64,000 nucleotides of DNA from Agrococcus lahaulensis DSM 17612 (GCF_000425105.1 NZ_AULD01000006.1:310001-374000); one strand, 5' to 3'; shown: positions 14,750 through 24,769, counted from the first letter of the stretch. Numbers and translations: made by a program. The notes: a model not told the origin generated them from the sequence alone.

Positions 14750-14787
14750 TCTCGATACGGTGGCGCTGCGCGCCACCTACTCGATCA
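14747..14787 (+). repeat. REP-like inverted repeat overlapping the methyltransferase stop codon
   Basis: The left arm 14747-14766 starts with the TGA stop and TGATC and ends GGTGGCGC. The right arm 14770-14787 starts GCGCCACC and ends TACTCGATCA. The loop is TGC. The inner eight pairs are perfect and the outer part has mismatches and a two-base offset. Palindromes with a CTCGATAC...TACTCGA frame recur in actinobacterial intergenic regions, by my recollection; only this copy was noticed here. Confidence 0.6.
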
Positions 14788-14799
14788 ACGGGGAACGCG

Positions 14800-14833
14800 A
14801 AGAGGGCCGACCCGCCTATGGATCGGCCCTCTT
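14800..14833. terminator. bidirectional hairpin terminator between convergent genes
   Basis: AAGAGGGCCGA (14800-14810) and TCGGCCCTCTT (14823-14833) form a perfect 11-bp stem with a 12-base loop. It lies between the methyltransferase and DUF3117 3' ends and can serve both strands. Confidence 0.75.
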
Positions 14834-14860
14834 GCTCGTGGATTCAGCAGCGCGCAGCCG

Positions 14861-15034
14861 TCACGCCGTGACGACGACCTCGCCCAGCGCCTTGTGCAGC
14901 GCGGCGGCCTCTTCGTCGTTCACGGAGACGACCAGGCGACCCCCGCCCTCGAGCGGCACGCGGACGACGATGAGCCTGCCCTCCTTGACGGCCTCGAGCG
15001 GTCCATCCCCGGTGCGTGGTTTCATGGCGGCCAT
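14861..15034 (-). CDS. DUF3117 small protein
   Basis: A 57-residue protein starting MAAMKPRTGDGPLEA, then LIVVRVPLEGGGRLVVSV and an acidic helix ending EVVVTA. This matches the short DUF3117 family, widespread in actinobacteria and of unknown function. The protein is compact, probably beta-hairpin plus helix, with no signal or membrane segment. Start ATG at 15034 with a GGGGGA ribosome binding site. A GTGA-N6-TCAC dyad lies about 45 bases upstream. Confidence 0.85.
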   Translation of the reverse strand: MAAMKPRTGDGPLEAVKEGRLIVVRVPLEGGGRLVVSVNDEEAAALHKALGEVVVTA

Positions 15035-15079
15035 ACGGCTCCCCCTTCGGTTCTCGTCCACCCATCTTCTCACGGCGAG

Positions 15080-15093
15080 GTGACAGGTTTCAC
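15080..15093. promoter_or_regulatory. GTGA-N6-TCAC dyad, possible CRP/FNR-family site
   Basis: GTGACAGGTTTCAC keeps the central halves of the TGTGA-N6-TCACA motif bound by CRP-type regulators such as GlxR; the outer T and A are absent. It lies upstream of the DUF3117 start. Confidence 0.3.
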
Positions 15094-15159
15094 TATCGGC
15101 ACGCTCAAGCACCGCTTCGCGCGATGTGGTAGGCACCGGGGCGCTGCGGCACTGCGCTG

Positions 15160-16341
15160 CTAGGGCACGGTCCAGTCCGGCGCGTTGTGATGCCAGCAGA
15201 ACCAGATCCAGACGGGCTGCAGCGCGATCGAGGCGGCGAGCATGAGGCCGCGGGCCCACGCGGGCCGGACGGCGGCGAGGATGAGCGCGGCCGGGAAGGC
15301 CGGCATGAGCAGCCGCCACGTCGACGACTGCGGGAACCACACGGCCGCGAGGTAGGCGAAGTACGCGATCGTCCAGAGCCGGCCCTCGAGCGCCACGCCC
15401 CTCGCCCACGGGCCCGCGAGCAGCGCGACGGCGGCGCCGACGATGCCGACGAGCCACACCGGCCACCACGCGCCGAACCACCACTCGAGCCCGATCGGCC
15501 ACGGCGTGAACGGCACGAGCTCCTGCCTGCCGATGTAGGCCGATCGCCACGAGAGCTCCGTCTCGAGGTAGGAGCCGAGGCTCCCCGTCACGATCGTGCA
15601 CGCGATGAGCCAGCCGAAGCCCCACAGCGCGCTCCACGCCCCGAGCCCCACGAGCATCCATCGCTCCCCGACCGGGAAGCCGTCGCGCTCGCGCCACCAG
15701 CGCACGAGGAACCACAGCCCGAGCGCGAAGGCGAGCGCGAGCCCGCCGGGGCGCGTGAGCGACAGGATCGGGATGAGCACCCACAGCCACTCCCACGCGC
15801 GGCGCCGCCACGCGAGCAGCGCACCGGCGAGCAGCAGCAGGAAGAGCGACTCGGCGTAGCCGAGCTGCAGCACGGGCGCGACGGGCGAGAGGAGCACGAG
15901 CGCGAGGGCGAAGCGCTCGCGGCCCGGCGCGAGGTCCTGGAAGAGCCGGTAGGCGACGAGGGCGAAGCCGGCGGATGCGCCGACCGAGAGCAGCACCGCC
16001 GCGCCCTCCCACGGCAGGCCCGTGAGCATGAGCAGGCGCGCGAGCATGGGATAGACGGGCATGAAGGCCCACGCGTTCTCGCCGACGTGGCCGTCGTCGC
16101 CCCGCGGCAGCTCCACCGGGTAGCCGGAGACCGCGACGATGTAGTACCAGTGGGCGTCCCACATCGTCGAGTAGTCGAGCAGGTCGGGCTGCGCGGGCGT
16201 CCAGTGGCTGCGCTCCTGCACGCCCGCGAAGGCCCCGAGGAACGCCGTCGACACGAGCCGCGACACCGCCCAGAGCGCGAGCGGCCACAGCCACCAGCGC
16301 TCGGCGACGCGCGCCCGGTCGGTCAGCGTCGCGAGAGCCAC
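15160..16341 (-). CDS. membrane mannosyltransferase-like protein (PIG-V type)
   Basis: A 393-residue membrane protein with about ten hydrophobic helices (WWLWPLALWAVSRLVST at the start). After the first helix comes an extracytoplasmic loop with MWDAHWYYIVAVSGYP; the acidic WDxxWY motif is the catalytic-region signature of PIG-V/GT-C mannosyltransferases, which use polyprenyl-phosphate-mannose. NAWAFMPVYPMLAR follows, as in the family. Likely role: glycosylation of a membrane lipid or cell-wall glycan. The GTG start at 16341 lies 19 bases inside the end of dapE. No closer start codon would keep the first helix. Confidence 0.78.
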   Translation of the reverse strand: MALATLTDRARVAERWWLWPLALWAVSRLVSTAFLGAFAGVQERSHWTPAQPDLLDYSTMWDAHWYYIVAVSGYPVELPRGDDGHVGENAWAFMPVYPMLARLLMLTGLPWEGAAVLLSVGASAGFALVAYRLFQDLAPGRERFALALVLLSPVAPVLQLGYAESLFLLLLAGALLAWRRRAWEWLWVLIPILSLTRPGGLALAFALGLWFLVRWWRERDGFPVGERWMLVGLGAWSALWGFGWLIACTIVTGSLGSYLETELSWRSAYIGRQELVPFTPWPIGLEWWFGAWWPVWLVGIVGAAVALLAGPWARGVALEGRLWTIAYFAYLAAVWFPQSSTWRLLMPAFPAALILAAVRPAWARGLMLAASIALQPVWIWFCWHHNAPDWTVP

Positions 16342-17405
16342 GCCCGCAGGCTCTGCTCGACGTGCTCGATCTGCGCGACCGGCACCGACTCGTCGTCGGC
16401 GTGCGCCTTGGTCGGGTCGCCGGGGCCGAAGTTGACGGCGGGGATGCCGAGGCTCGAGAAGCGCGCGACGTCGGTCCAGCCGTACTTCGGGGTCGGCTCC
16501 ACGCCCACCGCGGCGATGAACTCCTGCGCGAGCGGCGCGTCGAGGCCCGGCCGCGCGCCCGCGGCCGCGTCGACGACCTCGACCTCGAAGCCCTCGAAGA
16601 GCTCCATCATGCGCCCCGTCGCCTCCTCGAGCGAGCGCGACGGCGCGAAGCGGTAGTTCACCGCCACGACGCACTCGTCGGGGATGACGTTGCCCGCGAC
16701 GCCGCCCGAGATCATGACGGCGTTGAGCCCCTCGCGGTAGGCGAGGCCGTCGACCTCGACCTCGCCGGGCTGGTTGTCGCGCAGCCGCTGCAGCACCTCG
16801 GCGGCGTCGTGGATGGCGTTGCGGCCCGCCCACGCGCGCGCCGAGTGCGCGCGCACGCCGCGCGTGCGCACCTCGACGCGCAGCGTGCCGTTGCAGCCGC
16901 CCTCGATCGTGCCGTTCGAGGGCTCGCCGAGGATCGCGAAGTCGCCCTGCGTGAGCTCGGGCCGCGCGGCGGCGAGCAGGCGCAGGCCGTTGAGCTCGGC
17001 GCTGACCTCCTCGTGGTCGTACCAGATCCACGTCAGGTCGACCGCGGGGTCGGAGAGCTCGGCGGCGAGCTTCAGCTGCACCGCGACGCCCGCCTTCATG
17101 TCGACGGTGCCGCGGCCCCACAGGTGCGGCTCGCCGTCGACGACGGCGTCGCGGCTCGGCAGGTTGCCGTTGACCGGCACGGTGTCGATGTGGCCGGCGA
17201 TCACGACCCGCCGCTCGCGCCCGAGCTCGGTGCGGGCGACGACCGTGTCGCCCACGCGCGTCACCTCGAGGTGCGAGCACGCCCGGACGGCCGCCTCGAT
17301 CGCGTCGGCGAGCGGCGTCTCGTTGCCCGAGACGGAGTCGATGTCGCACAGCGCCCGCGTGAGGTCGAGGCTCGTCGCGGTCAGGTCGAGGGAGGGGGCG
17401 GCCAT
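16323..17405 (-). CDS. dapE: succinyl-diaminopimelate desuccinylase
   Basis: A 360-residue M20 metallohydrolase that cleaves N-succinyl-LL-diaminopimelate in lysine/diaminopimelate synthesis. Metal-binding motifs are AGHIDTVPVNGN near residue 70 (His-Asp), LWGRGTVDMKAG near 95 (bridging Asp), YDHEEVSAELNG (catalytic Glu-Glu) and ILGEPSNG near 160. NFGPGDPTKAHADDE near the C terminus holds the last His. It is head to head with dapD, the enzyme two steps earlier, and both promoters share bases. Confidence 0.93.
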   Translation of the reverse strand: MAAPSLDLTATSLDLTRALCDIDSVSGNETPLADAIEAAVRACSHLEVTRVGDTVVARTELGRERRVVIAGHIDTVPVNGNLPSRDAVVDGEPHLWGRGTVDMKAGVAVQLKLAAELSDPAVDLTWIWYDHEEVSAELNGLRLLAAARPELTQGDFAILGEPSNGTIEGGCNGTLRVEVRTRGVRAHSARAWAGRNAIHDAAEVLQRLRDNQPGEVEVDGLAYREGLNAVMISGGVAGNVIPDECVVAVNYRFAPSRSLEEATGRMMELFEGFEVEVVDAAAGARPGLDAPLAQEFIAAVGVEPTPKYGWTDVARFSSLGIPAVNFGPGDPTKAHADDESVPVAQIEHVEQSLRAWLSRR

Positions 17406-17411
17406 GGCGCA

Positions 17412-17421
17412 AGCCTAGACT
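17412..17421. promoter_or_regulatory. overlapping back-to-back -10 hexamers of dapE and dapD
   Basis: AGCCTAGACT contains TAGGCT on the minus strand (17417-17412) six bases before the dapE ATG and TAGACT on the plus strand (17416-17421) six bases before the dapD ATG. They share the TA at 17416-17417, exactly as at 1602-1611. Confidence 0.6.
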
Positions 17422-17427
17422 TGGAGC

Positions 17428-18339
17428 ATGGCCCGCCTCGCACACGGACACGCACTCGTCACGCTCTTCGAGGGGAAGCCGCTCGACGCCTGGTTCCCCG
17501 CCCCGGCCCTCGGCCCCGCGGACGGGAGCGCCGCGCCCGAGGAGCTCGCGCGGCACGCCGGCCCCGTGCCCGAGCGCGGGGTCGAGCTCGAGCCGCGGCT
17601 CGTCGAGATCGACCTGGATGCGTCGCCGTCGTCCGTCGAGGACGCCTACCTGCGACTGCACCTGCTGAGCCACCGGCTCGTGCGGCCGAACTCGATCGAC
17701 CTCGACGGCCTCTTCGGCACCCTGCCGATCATCGCGTGGACGAGCGCCGGACCCGTCGATCCCGCATGGGCCGCCCAGCACCGCGTGGCGCTGCAGCGCG
17801 CCGGCATCCAGGTGCAGCTCGTCGACCGATTCCCGCGCATGACGGACTACGTGCTCCCCTCGGGCGTCCGCATCGGCGACGCCGCGCGCATCCGCCTCGG
17901 GGCGCACCTCGCGCCCGGTACCGTCGTGATGCACGAGGGCTTCGTGAACTTCAACGCCGGCACGCTCGGGGCCTCGATGGTCGAGGGACGCATCTCGCAG
18001 GGCGTCGTCGTGGGCGACGGCACCGACGTCGGCGGCGGCGCCTCGATCATGGGCACGCTCTCCGGCGGCGGCACCGAGCGCATCGTCATCGGCGAGCGCG
18101 TGCTGCTCGGCGCCAACTCGGGCGTCGGCATCTCGGTGGGCGACGACTCCGTCGTCGAGGCGGGGCTCTACGTCACGGCCGGCACGAAGGTGACGCTCGT
18201 GCCCGGCGGCGAGACGGTCAAGGCATCCGAGCTCTCGGGCCGCCCGAACCTGCTCCTCCGCCGCAACTCGCTCACGGGCGCCGTCGAGGCGGTCGCGCGC
18301 GACGGCCGCGGCATCGAGCTCAACGCCGCCCTGCACTGA
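17428..18339 (+). CDS. dapD: tetrahydrodipicolinate N-succinyltransferase
   Basis: A 303-residue enzyme of the actinobacterial DapD group. It transfers succinyl from succinyl-CoA to tetrahydrodipicolinate. Residues 1-110 form the N-terminal domain ([17 protein letters not shown]). From 145 to 260 the left-handed beta-helix has hexapeptide repeats ([61 protein letters not shown]). It probably forms trimers. It is divergent from dapE with overlapping promoters and starts without a leader. Confidence 0.92.
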   Translation: MARLAHGHALVTLFEGKPLDAWFPAPALGPADGSAAPEELARHAGPVPERGVELEPRLVEIDLDASPSSVEDAYLRLHLLSHRLVRPNSIDLDGLFGTLPIIAWTSAGPVDPAWAAQHRVALQRAGIQVQLVDRFPRMTDYVLPSGVRIGDAARIRLGAHLAPGTVVMHEGFVNFNAGTLGASMVEGRISQGVVVGDGTDVGGGASIMGTLSGGGTERIVIGERVLLGANSGVGISVGDDSVVEAGLYVTAGTKVTLVPGGETVKASELSGRPNLLLRRNSLTGAVEAVARDGRGIELNAALH

Positions 18340-18360
18340 GCCGGCGGCGGGGCCGCCGCT
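18338..18360 (+). terminator. hairpin after dapD
   Basis: GGCGGC (18343-18348) pairs with GCCGCC (18352-18357) over a GGG loop, extended by AGC/GCT outside with a bulge. It overlaps the dapD stop. No T tract. Confidence 0.4.
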
Positions 18361-18437
18361 CCCCCGGCTGAGGGAGCCCGCAGGATCAGCCGCTCGAGGG
18401 ACGCGCAGGGCGGACCGCACCTGAGAGGCTTGCGACC

Positions 18438-19210
<773 letters not shown>

Positions 19211-19229
<19 letters not shown>

Positions 19230-20812
19230 CGCTGCGGTTCCGGCTGCTGCTCGGCACCCTCCAGCAGAGCCCGTGGGCGATCGTCGCGCTCATCATGAGC
19301 GTGCTCGGCGGGCTGTCGCTGCTCGGCGGCACCGCGCTCGCCGCGATCGCGGTGCGCGCGCTCGCGCCGGAGCTCGGCGCCGCGCTCGCCGTGCTCGGCG
19401 GCGCGGCGCTCGTGGTCGTGCTCACGGCGATCGCCGTGCTCGTCGGCACGAGCGACCCGCTCGCGCCCGAGCGCTTCAGCCTGCTGCCGCTGCGCGCGCG
19501 GCAGCTGCGCGCCGGCCTGCTCGCCGCGCAGGTGCTCGAGCCCTGGAGCGTCGTCGCGGCGCTCGCGCTCGCGCTGTGGCTCATCGTCTGGTCGACCTCC
19601 CCCGTCGCGCTCGTCGCCGCCGTGCTCGCGCTCCCGATCGGCGTCGCGACCGTGCTCCTGCTCGCGCGGGCGGGCGCCGACCTGCTCGCGCGCCAGCTCG
19701 CGAGCAAGCGCGCGCGCGACGCGATGGCGATCCTGCTGCTGCTCGTGATCCTCACCGCGGCGTTCGGCATCCAGCTCTTCGCGAGCGGGCTCAGCGGGCT
19801 CGCCGACCTCGCCGGCGCGATCGGCACGGCCGTCTCGGTGCTCGCGTGGACGCCGCTCGGCGCCGCGTTCGACCTCCCGCGCGCCGCCGCCGACGGCGCG
19901 TGGCTCGAGGCTGCGGCGAAGCTCGCGATCGCGATCGCGACGATCGCGATCGCGTGGTGGGGCTGGGGTCGGCTGCTCGGCGAGCGGCTCACGAACCCGA
20001 TCGTGCTGCGCGGCGGCGGCCGCGTGCGGGAGGGCCGCGTGCTCGACCGGATGCTGCCCGCGACACCGGCCGGCGCCATCGCGGCGCGCAGCATCCGCTA
20101 CCGGCGCCGCGACGTGCGCCACCTCATGAACGTCATCGCGACCCTCATGATCCCCGTCATCATCGGCGGCGTGCACCTCGCGGGGCTCGTGCGGGTCGAG
20201 GTCGACGGCGCCGGCATCCCCGCCGACGGGCTCGCCCTCCTGCCGCTGCTCATGGCGATCGTCGCGGCCGCGATCGTGCAGATCGACGTCGCCTACGACA
20301 ACAGCGCCTTCGCGTGGCACCTGCTCACCGGCGTGCGGGGCAGCGCCGACCGCGCCGGGCGGCTGCTCGGCATCTCGATCGTCTACCTGCCCGCGCTCGT
20401 GGTGACCGCCGTGCTCGCGACGTGGGCGAGCGGGCGCTGGGAGCTGCTCCCGGGGAGCATCGGCGCGAGCGTCGGCACCTTCCTGCTGGTCGCCGGCGCG
20501 CTCCTGTGGCTCGGCGCGCTGCTGCCGGGCGACGCGCCCGCGCCCGGCGCGAACCCGCTCGGGCGCGGCTCCTCCGGCGGCGTGCAGTCGCTCGCGGGCC
20601 TCGCGCTCACGCTCCCCGTGCTCGGCACGATCGGCGCCCCCGCGATCGGGCTCGCGATCGCGGCGATCTGGATCCCGTGGCTCGGGTGGCTGAGTCTCGC
20701 CGTCGGACTCGTCGTGGGCGCGCTCGGCGCGTGGTTCGGGATCCGGGTCGGCGGCGCGACGCTCGACCGGCGCGGCCCCGAGGTGCTCGCGCACGTGTCG
20801 AAGGAGCGCTGA
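19211..20812 (+). CDS. ABC transporter permease
   Basis: A 533-residue membrane protein with roughly a dozen hydrophobic segments in two halves separated by a hydrophilic region (GGGRVREGRVLDRMLPATPAG near residue 275, then YRRRDVRHLMN). It resembles the large permease subunits coupled to CcmA-type ATPases in actinobacteria, rich in Ala, Leu and Gly. It overlaps the ATPase gene, so the two are almost certainly a transporter. A short imperfect GCGATC-type repeat occurs in its DNA near 19925-19955 (encoding AIAIATIAIA). Confidence 0.83.
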
Positions 20813-20828
20813 GCCGCTCCCCCGATCG

Positions 20829-22280
20829 TCAGCCGATGATCGCCTGCAGCGGGCCGCGCACGAAGAACACGACGAAGAGCGCCGCGACGATCCACAGGAG
20901 CGGCGAGATCTGCTTCACGCGACCGGAGACGGCGTTGATGAGGACCCAGGCGATGAAGCCGACGCCGATGCCGTTCGCGATGTTGTAGGTGAGCGGCATC
21001 ACGACGATCGTGAGGAACGCCGGGAGCGCCACCCGGAAGTCGGTGAAGTCGATGTCGGTGATCTGGCTCATCATCATCGCGCCGACGACGACGAGCGTCG
21101 CCGCGGCCACCTCGAGCGGCACGATCTGCGTGAGCGGCGTGAGGAACATCGCGGCCAGGAACAGTAGCCCCGTGACGACCGACGCGAGGCCCGTGCGGGC
21201 TCCCTCGCCGACGCCGGCGGCCGAGTCGACGAAGACGGTGTTCGACGAGGCGCTCGCGCCGCCGCCCGCGACCGCGCCGAAGCCCTCGACGAGGAGCGCG
21301 CGCTTGAGGCCCGGGAACTGGCCGTCAGGCGTCGCGATGCCCGCTTGCCGCGCGAGGCCCGTCATGGTGCCCATCGCGTCGAAGAAGTTCATGAACACGA
21401 GCGTGAAGACGAACATCGTCGTCGCGAGCACCCCGATGCGCTCGAACGAGCCGAACGACACCTGGCCGATGAGCGAGAGGTCGGGCAGCGCGACGACGCT
21501 CGTCGGCAGCGCGGGCGCGTTGAGGTTCCACGCGTCGGGGTTCGCCCCGAGCGAGGGGCCGACGCGGAAGATCGACTCGAGCACGATCGCGATCGCGGTC
21601 GTCGCGACGATGCCGATGAGCAGCGCGCCCTTGACGCGGCGGGCGAGCAGGATGCCCATGAGCACGACGCCGATGACGAACGTCGCGGTCGGCAGGCTCG
21701 TGATCGAGCCGCCGTCGCCGAGCTCGACGGGCGGCGACGCTGCGCCCGTCGAGCGCACGAAGCCCGAGTCGACGAAGCCGATGAAGGCGATGAAGAGGCC
21801 GATGCCGACCGCGATCGCGCTCTTGAGCGGCGCGGGCACGGCGTCGAAGATCATCCGCCGCAGGCCCGTCGCGGCGAGCACGACGATGATGAGGCCGTTG
21901 ATGAGCACGAGCCCCATCGCCTCGGGCCACGTGAGCTCGCCCACGAGCCCGAACGCGAGGAACGAGTTGATCCCGAGCCCCGCGGCGAGCCCGAACGGCA
22001 CGTTCGCGATGAGCCCCATCGCGAGCGTCATGACCCCGCCCACGAGCGCGGTGACGGCCGCGACCTGGCCGTTGGGGAGCCATCCGCCCTCGACGTCGGT
22101 CGCCGCCTGCTCGGGCGCGAAGCCGCCGATGATGAGCGGGTTCAGCACGATGATGTAGGCCATCGCGAAGAACGTCACGAGGCCGCCGCGCACCTCTTGC
22201 GCGACGCTCGAGCCGCGCGCGGAGATCTTGAAGAAGCGGTCGAGCGCGCCCTTGGGCGACGCCTGCGTGGTGCTGGTCAT
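20829..22280 (-). CDS. NCS2 family purine permease (hypoxanthine/guanine-type)
   Basis: A 483-residue membrane protein of the AzgA/PbuG-like branch of NCS2. Signatures: EVRGGLVTFFAMAYIIVLNPLI near residue 30, GLGINSFLAFGLV near 105, and the substrate-site stretch VEGFGAVAGGGASASSNTVFVDSAAGVGEGARTG near 330 (partly listed). About twelve to fourteen helices. It likely imports hypoxanthine, guanine or adenine with protons. No purine riboswitch is visible in the 43 bases upstream. It follows gltA on the same strand. Confidence 0.9.
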   Translation of the reverse strand: MTSTTQASPKGALDRFFKISARGSSVAQEVRGGLVTFFAMAYIIVLNPLIIGGFAPEQAATDVEGGWLPNGQVAAVTALVGGVMTLAMGLIANVPFGLAAGLGINSFLAFGLVGELTWPEAMGLVLINGLIIVVLAATGLRRMIFDAVPAPLKSAIAVGIGLFIAFIGFVDSGFVRSTGAASPPVELGDGGSITSLPTATFVIGVVLMGILLARRVKGALLIGIVATTAIAIVLESIFRVGPSLGANPDAWNLNAPALPTSVVALPDLSLIGQVSFGSFERIGVLATTMFVFTLVFMNFFDAMGTMTGLARQAGIATPDGQFPGLKRALLVEGFGAVAGGGASASSNTVFVDSAAGVGEGARTGLASVVTGLLFLAAMFLTPLTQIVPLEVAAATLVVVGAMMMSQITDIDFTDFRVALPAFLTIVVMPLTYNIANGIGVGFIAWVLINAVSGRVKQISPLLWIVAALFVVFFVRGPLQAIIG

Positions 22281-22323
22281 GGGAGCTCCGTGCTCGTGCC
22301 GCGCAGGCGGCGGGGTGATGGGT

Positions 22324-23640
22324 CTAGATGTGGCGCTCGACGGGGCCGACGTAGAGCTGCTGCGGGCGGCCGATCTTCGTCTGCGGGTCGAGCATCATCT
22401 CGCGCCAGTGGGCGATCCAGCCGGGCAGCCGGCCGATCGCGAACAGCACCGTGAACATGCGCTCCGGGAAGCCCATCGCCTTGTAGATGACGCCGGTGTA
22501 GAAGTCGACGTTCGGGTAGAGCTTGCGCTCCTTGAAGTAGTCGTCGGCGAGCGCGACCTGCTCGAGCTCCTGCGCGATGTCGAGCAGCGGGTCGCGCACG
22601 CCGAGCTGCGCGAGCACCTCCTCGGCCGACTGCTTCACGAGCTTCGCGCGCGGGTCGTAGTTCTTGTAGACGCGGTGCCCGAAGCCCATGAGCTTGACGC
22701 CCTGCTCCTTGCGCTTGACGCGCTCGACGAAGCGCTCGACGCTCTCGCCCGAGTCCCGGATGCCGCGCAGCATCTGCAGCACCGCCTCGTTCGCGCCGCC
22801 GTGCAGCGGGCCGGAGAGGGCGTGGATGCCCGCGGAGACCGACGCGAACAGGTTCGCCTCCGTCGATCCCACGAGCCGCACGGTCGACGTCGACGCGTTC
22901 TGCTCGTGGTCGGCGTGCAGGATGAGGAGCCGCTCGAGCGCGCGCACCATCACCGGGTTCTGCACGTAGGGCTCGGCCTGGATGCCGAAGTTGAGCTTGA
23001 GGTAGTTCTCGACGAAGCTCATCGAGTTGTCGGGGTACAGGAAGGCCTGCCCGATCGACTTCTTGTGCGCGTACGCGGCGATGACGGGCATCTTCGCGAG
23101 CAGCCGGATGGTCTGCTTGTCGACCTTGTCGAGGTCGCGCGGGTCGTGGTCGGCCTCGTAGTACGTCGAGAGCGCGGAGACGGCGCTCGAGAGCGCGCTC
23201 ATCGGGTGCGCGTCGCGCGGCAGCGCGTCGAAGAAGCGGCGCAGATCCTCGTGGAGGAGCGTGTGGCGGCGCACGCGGTGGTCGAAGCTCGCGAGCTCGT
23301 CCTCCGTCGGGAGCTCGCCGTAGATGAGCAGGTGCGCGACGTCGAGGAACGTCTTCTGCTCCGCGAGCTCCTCGATCGGGTAGCCGCGGTAGCGCAGGAT
23401 GCCCTGGTCGCCGTCGATGTAGGTGATCGACGAGCGGGTCGCCGCGGTGTTGACGAAGCCGTAGTCGAGCGCCGTGAGGCCCGTCTCCTTCGTCAGCTTC
23501 GCGACGTCGATGGCCGAGCGGCCGTCGGAGGCCTCGAGCACCTCGAGCGGGGTCGTGCCGCCCGCGTGCTGCAGCGTCACGGTGCGCGGTGCGGATGCGT
23601 CCGCGGAGCGGGCAGGATCGAGCGCGGCGTTCTCAGTCAC
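22324..23640 (-). CDS. gltA: citrate synthase
   Basis: A 438-residue type II citrate synthase, condensing acetyl-CoA and oxaloacetate in the TCA cycle. Active-site segments are ALSGPLHGGANEAVLQML near residue 275 (His), LMGFGHRVYKNYDPRAK near 315 (His) and NVDFYTGVIYKAMGFP near 370 (Asp). The N terminus has a short beta domain (TYIDGDQGILRYRGYPIEEL). The GTG start at 23640 is supported by TAGGCT six bases upstream. It lies 49 bases downstream of dapC but has its own promoter. Confidence 0.95.
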   Translation of the reverse strand: MTENAALDPARSADASAPRTVTLQHAGGTTPLEVLEASDGRSAIDVAKLTKETGLTALDYGFVNTAATRSSITYIDGDQGILRYRGYPIEELAEQKTFLDVAHLLIYGELPTEDELASFDHRVRRHTLLHEDLRRFFDALPRDAHPMSALSSAVSALSTYYEADHDPRDLDKVDKQTIRLLAKMPVIAAYAHKKSIGQAFLYPDNSMSFVENYLKLNFGIQAEPYVQNPVMVRALERLLILHADHEQNASTSTVRLVGSTEANLFASVSAGIHALSGPLHGGANEAVLQMLRGIRDSGESVERFVERVKRKEQGVKLMGFGHRVYKNYDPRAKLVKQSAEEVLAQLGVRDPLLDIAQELEQVALADDYFKERKLYPNVDFYTGVIYKAMGFPERMFTVLFAIGRLPGWIAHWREMMLDPQTKIGRPQQLYVGPVERHI

Positions 23641-23646
23641 CTTGAC

Positions 23647-23652
23647 AGCCTA
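23647..23652 (-). promoter_or_regulatory. -10 hexamer TAGGCT of gltA
   Basis: TAGGCT on the minus strand ends six bases before the gltA GTG. Confidence 0.5.
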
Positions 23653-23689
23653 CCCGGCGCGAAGCCGTGCCCTTCCTCGGCCCGGTGCC

Positions 23690-24763
23690 TCAGCCGCGCA
23701 GGCGCGCTGCGGCCTCGGCGATGCGCTCGTCGGGCGCGGTGAGCGCGACGCGCACGTGGCTCGGATCGCCGTAGAAGGTGCCCGGCGCGACCAGGATCCC
23801 GAGCCGGGCGAGCGCGTCGACCTGCGCGAGCGCATCCGTGCCGTCCGTGGCCCAGAGGTAGAGGCCCGCCTCGGAGGCGACGTCGAAGCCGCGCGCCTCG
23901 AGCGCCGGCAGCAGCTGCGCGCGGCGGGCGCGGTAGCGCTCGCGCTGCTCGGCGACGTGCGCCTCGTCGCCGAGCGCGACGGCGAGCGCGTGCTGCACGG
24001 GGCTCGGCGCCATGAGCCCGAGGTGCTTGCGCACCGCGAGCACGCGCTGCACGAGCGGCGCGTCGCCCGCGACGAAGGCCGCGCGGTAGCCGGCGAGGTT
24101 CGACTGCTTGCTGAGCGAGTACACGGCGATGAGGCCCGACAGGTCGCCGCCCGTGACGCGCGGGTCGAGGATCGACGGCGCCTCGTCGACCTCCCACGGC
24201 AGCCGCGCGTAGCACTCGTCGCTCGCGACCACGATCCCCCGCTCGCGCGCGGCGGTCACGATGCGCCGCAGCGCATCCGTGCCGAGCACGGCGCCCGTCG
24301 GGTTCGACGGCGAGTTGACCCACACGAGCCTCGTCTCGGCGGGCCAGTCGTCGGGGTCGTCGGCGGGCACGGGCGTCGCACCGGCCATGCCCGCGCCGAT
24401 GTCGTACGTCGGGTAGGCGACGCGCGGGTGCACGACCGCGTCGCCGACGCCGAGGCCGAGCTGCTGCGGGAGGCCCGCGACGAGCTCCTTCGAGCCGACG
24501 GTGACGAGCACGCCCTCCTCGGTCAGCCCCGGCACGCCGCGGACGCGCTCGAACCACGCGACGATCGCGCGGCGCACTTCGGGCGTGCCCCAGTTCGTCG
24601 GGTAGCCGTGCGCGTCGGTCGCCTCGCGCAGCGCCCGCTGCAGCAGCTCGGGCGTGGGGTCGACGGGCGAGCCGACGCTCAGGTCGACGAGGCCGCGCGG
24701 GTGCGCGGCGGCGATCGCCTTCGCGCCGGCGAGCGTGTCCCAGGGGAAGTCGGGCAGCCGCAT
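23690..24763 (-). CDS. dapC: succinyldiaminopimelate transaminase
   Basis: A 357-residue fold-type I PLP aminotransferase. Motifs: VDLSVGSPVDPTPE near residue 28, YPTNWGTPEVRRAI, WVNSPSNPTGAVLG (Asn of the PLP site), VASDECYARLPWE (Asp) and the PLP lysine in VYSLSKQSNLAGYR near 225. Gene order fdxA-dapC is characteristic of actinobacteria and supports DapC over other aminotransferases. It starts six bases after fdxA ends and belongs to the PIG-L-fdxA-dapC transcript. It supplies the step between DapD and DapE. Confidence 0.9.
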   Translation of the reverse strand: MRLPDFPWDTLAGAKAIAAAHPRGLVDLSVGSPVDPTPELLQRALREATDAHGYPTNWGTPEVRRAIVAWFERVRGVPGLTEEGVLVTVGSKELVAGLPQQLGLGVGDAVVHPRVAYPTYDIGAGMAGATPVPADDPDDWPAETRLVWVNSPSNPTGAVLGTDALRRIVTAARERGIVVASDECYARLPWEVDEAPSILDPRVTGGDLSGLIAVYSLSKQSNLAGYRAAFVAGDAPLVQRVLAVRKHLGLMAPSPVQHALAVALGDEAHVAEQRERYRARRAQLLPALEARGFDVASEAGLYLWATDGTDALAQVDALARLGILVAPGTFYGDPSHVRVALTAPDERIAEAAARLRG

Positions 24764-24769
24764 CCGGCG

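Noticed and set aside
16342-18420. Upstream extension of the mannosyltransferase frame to 18420
   Set aside because: The extension runs antisense or out of frame through dapE and dapD and has no membrane or domain pattern; the gene begins at the GTG at 16341.
22281-22323. Purine riboswitch before the NCS2 permease
   Set aside because: The interval is only 43 bases and lacks any three-way-junction consensus.
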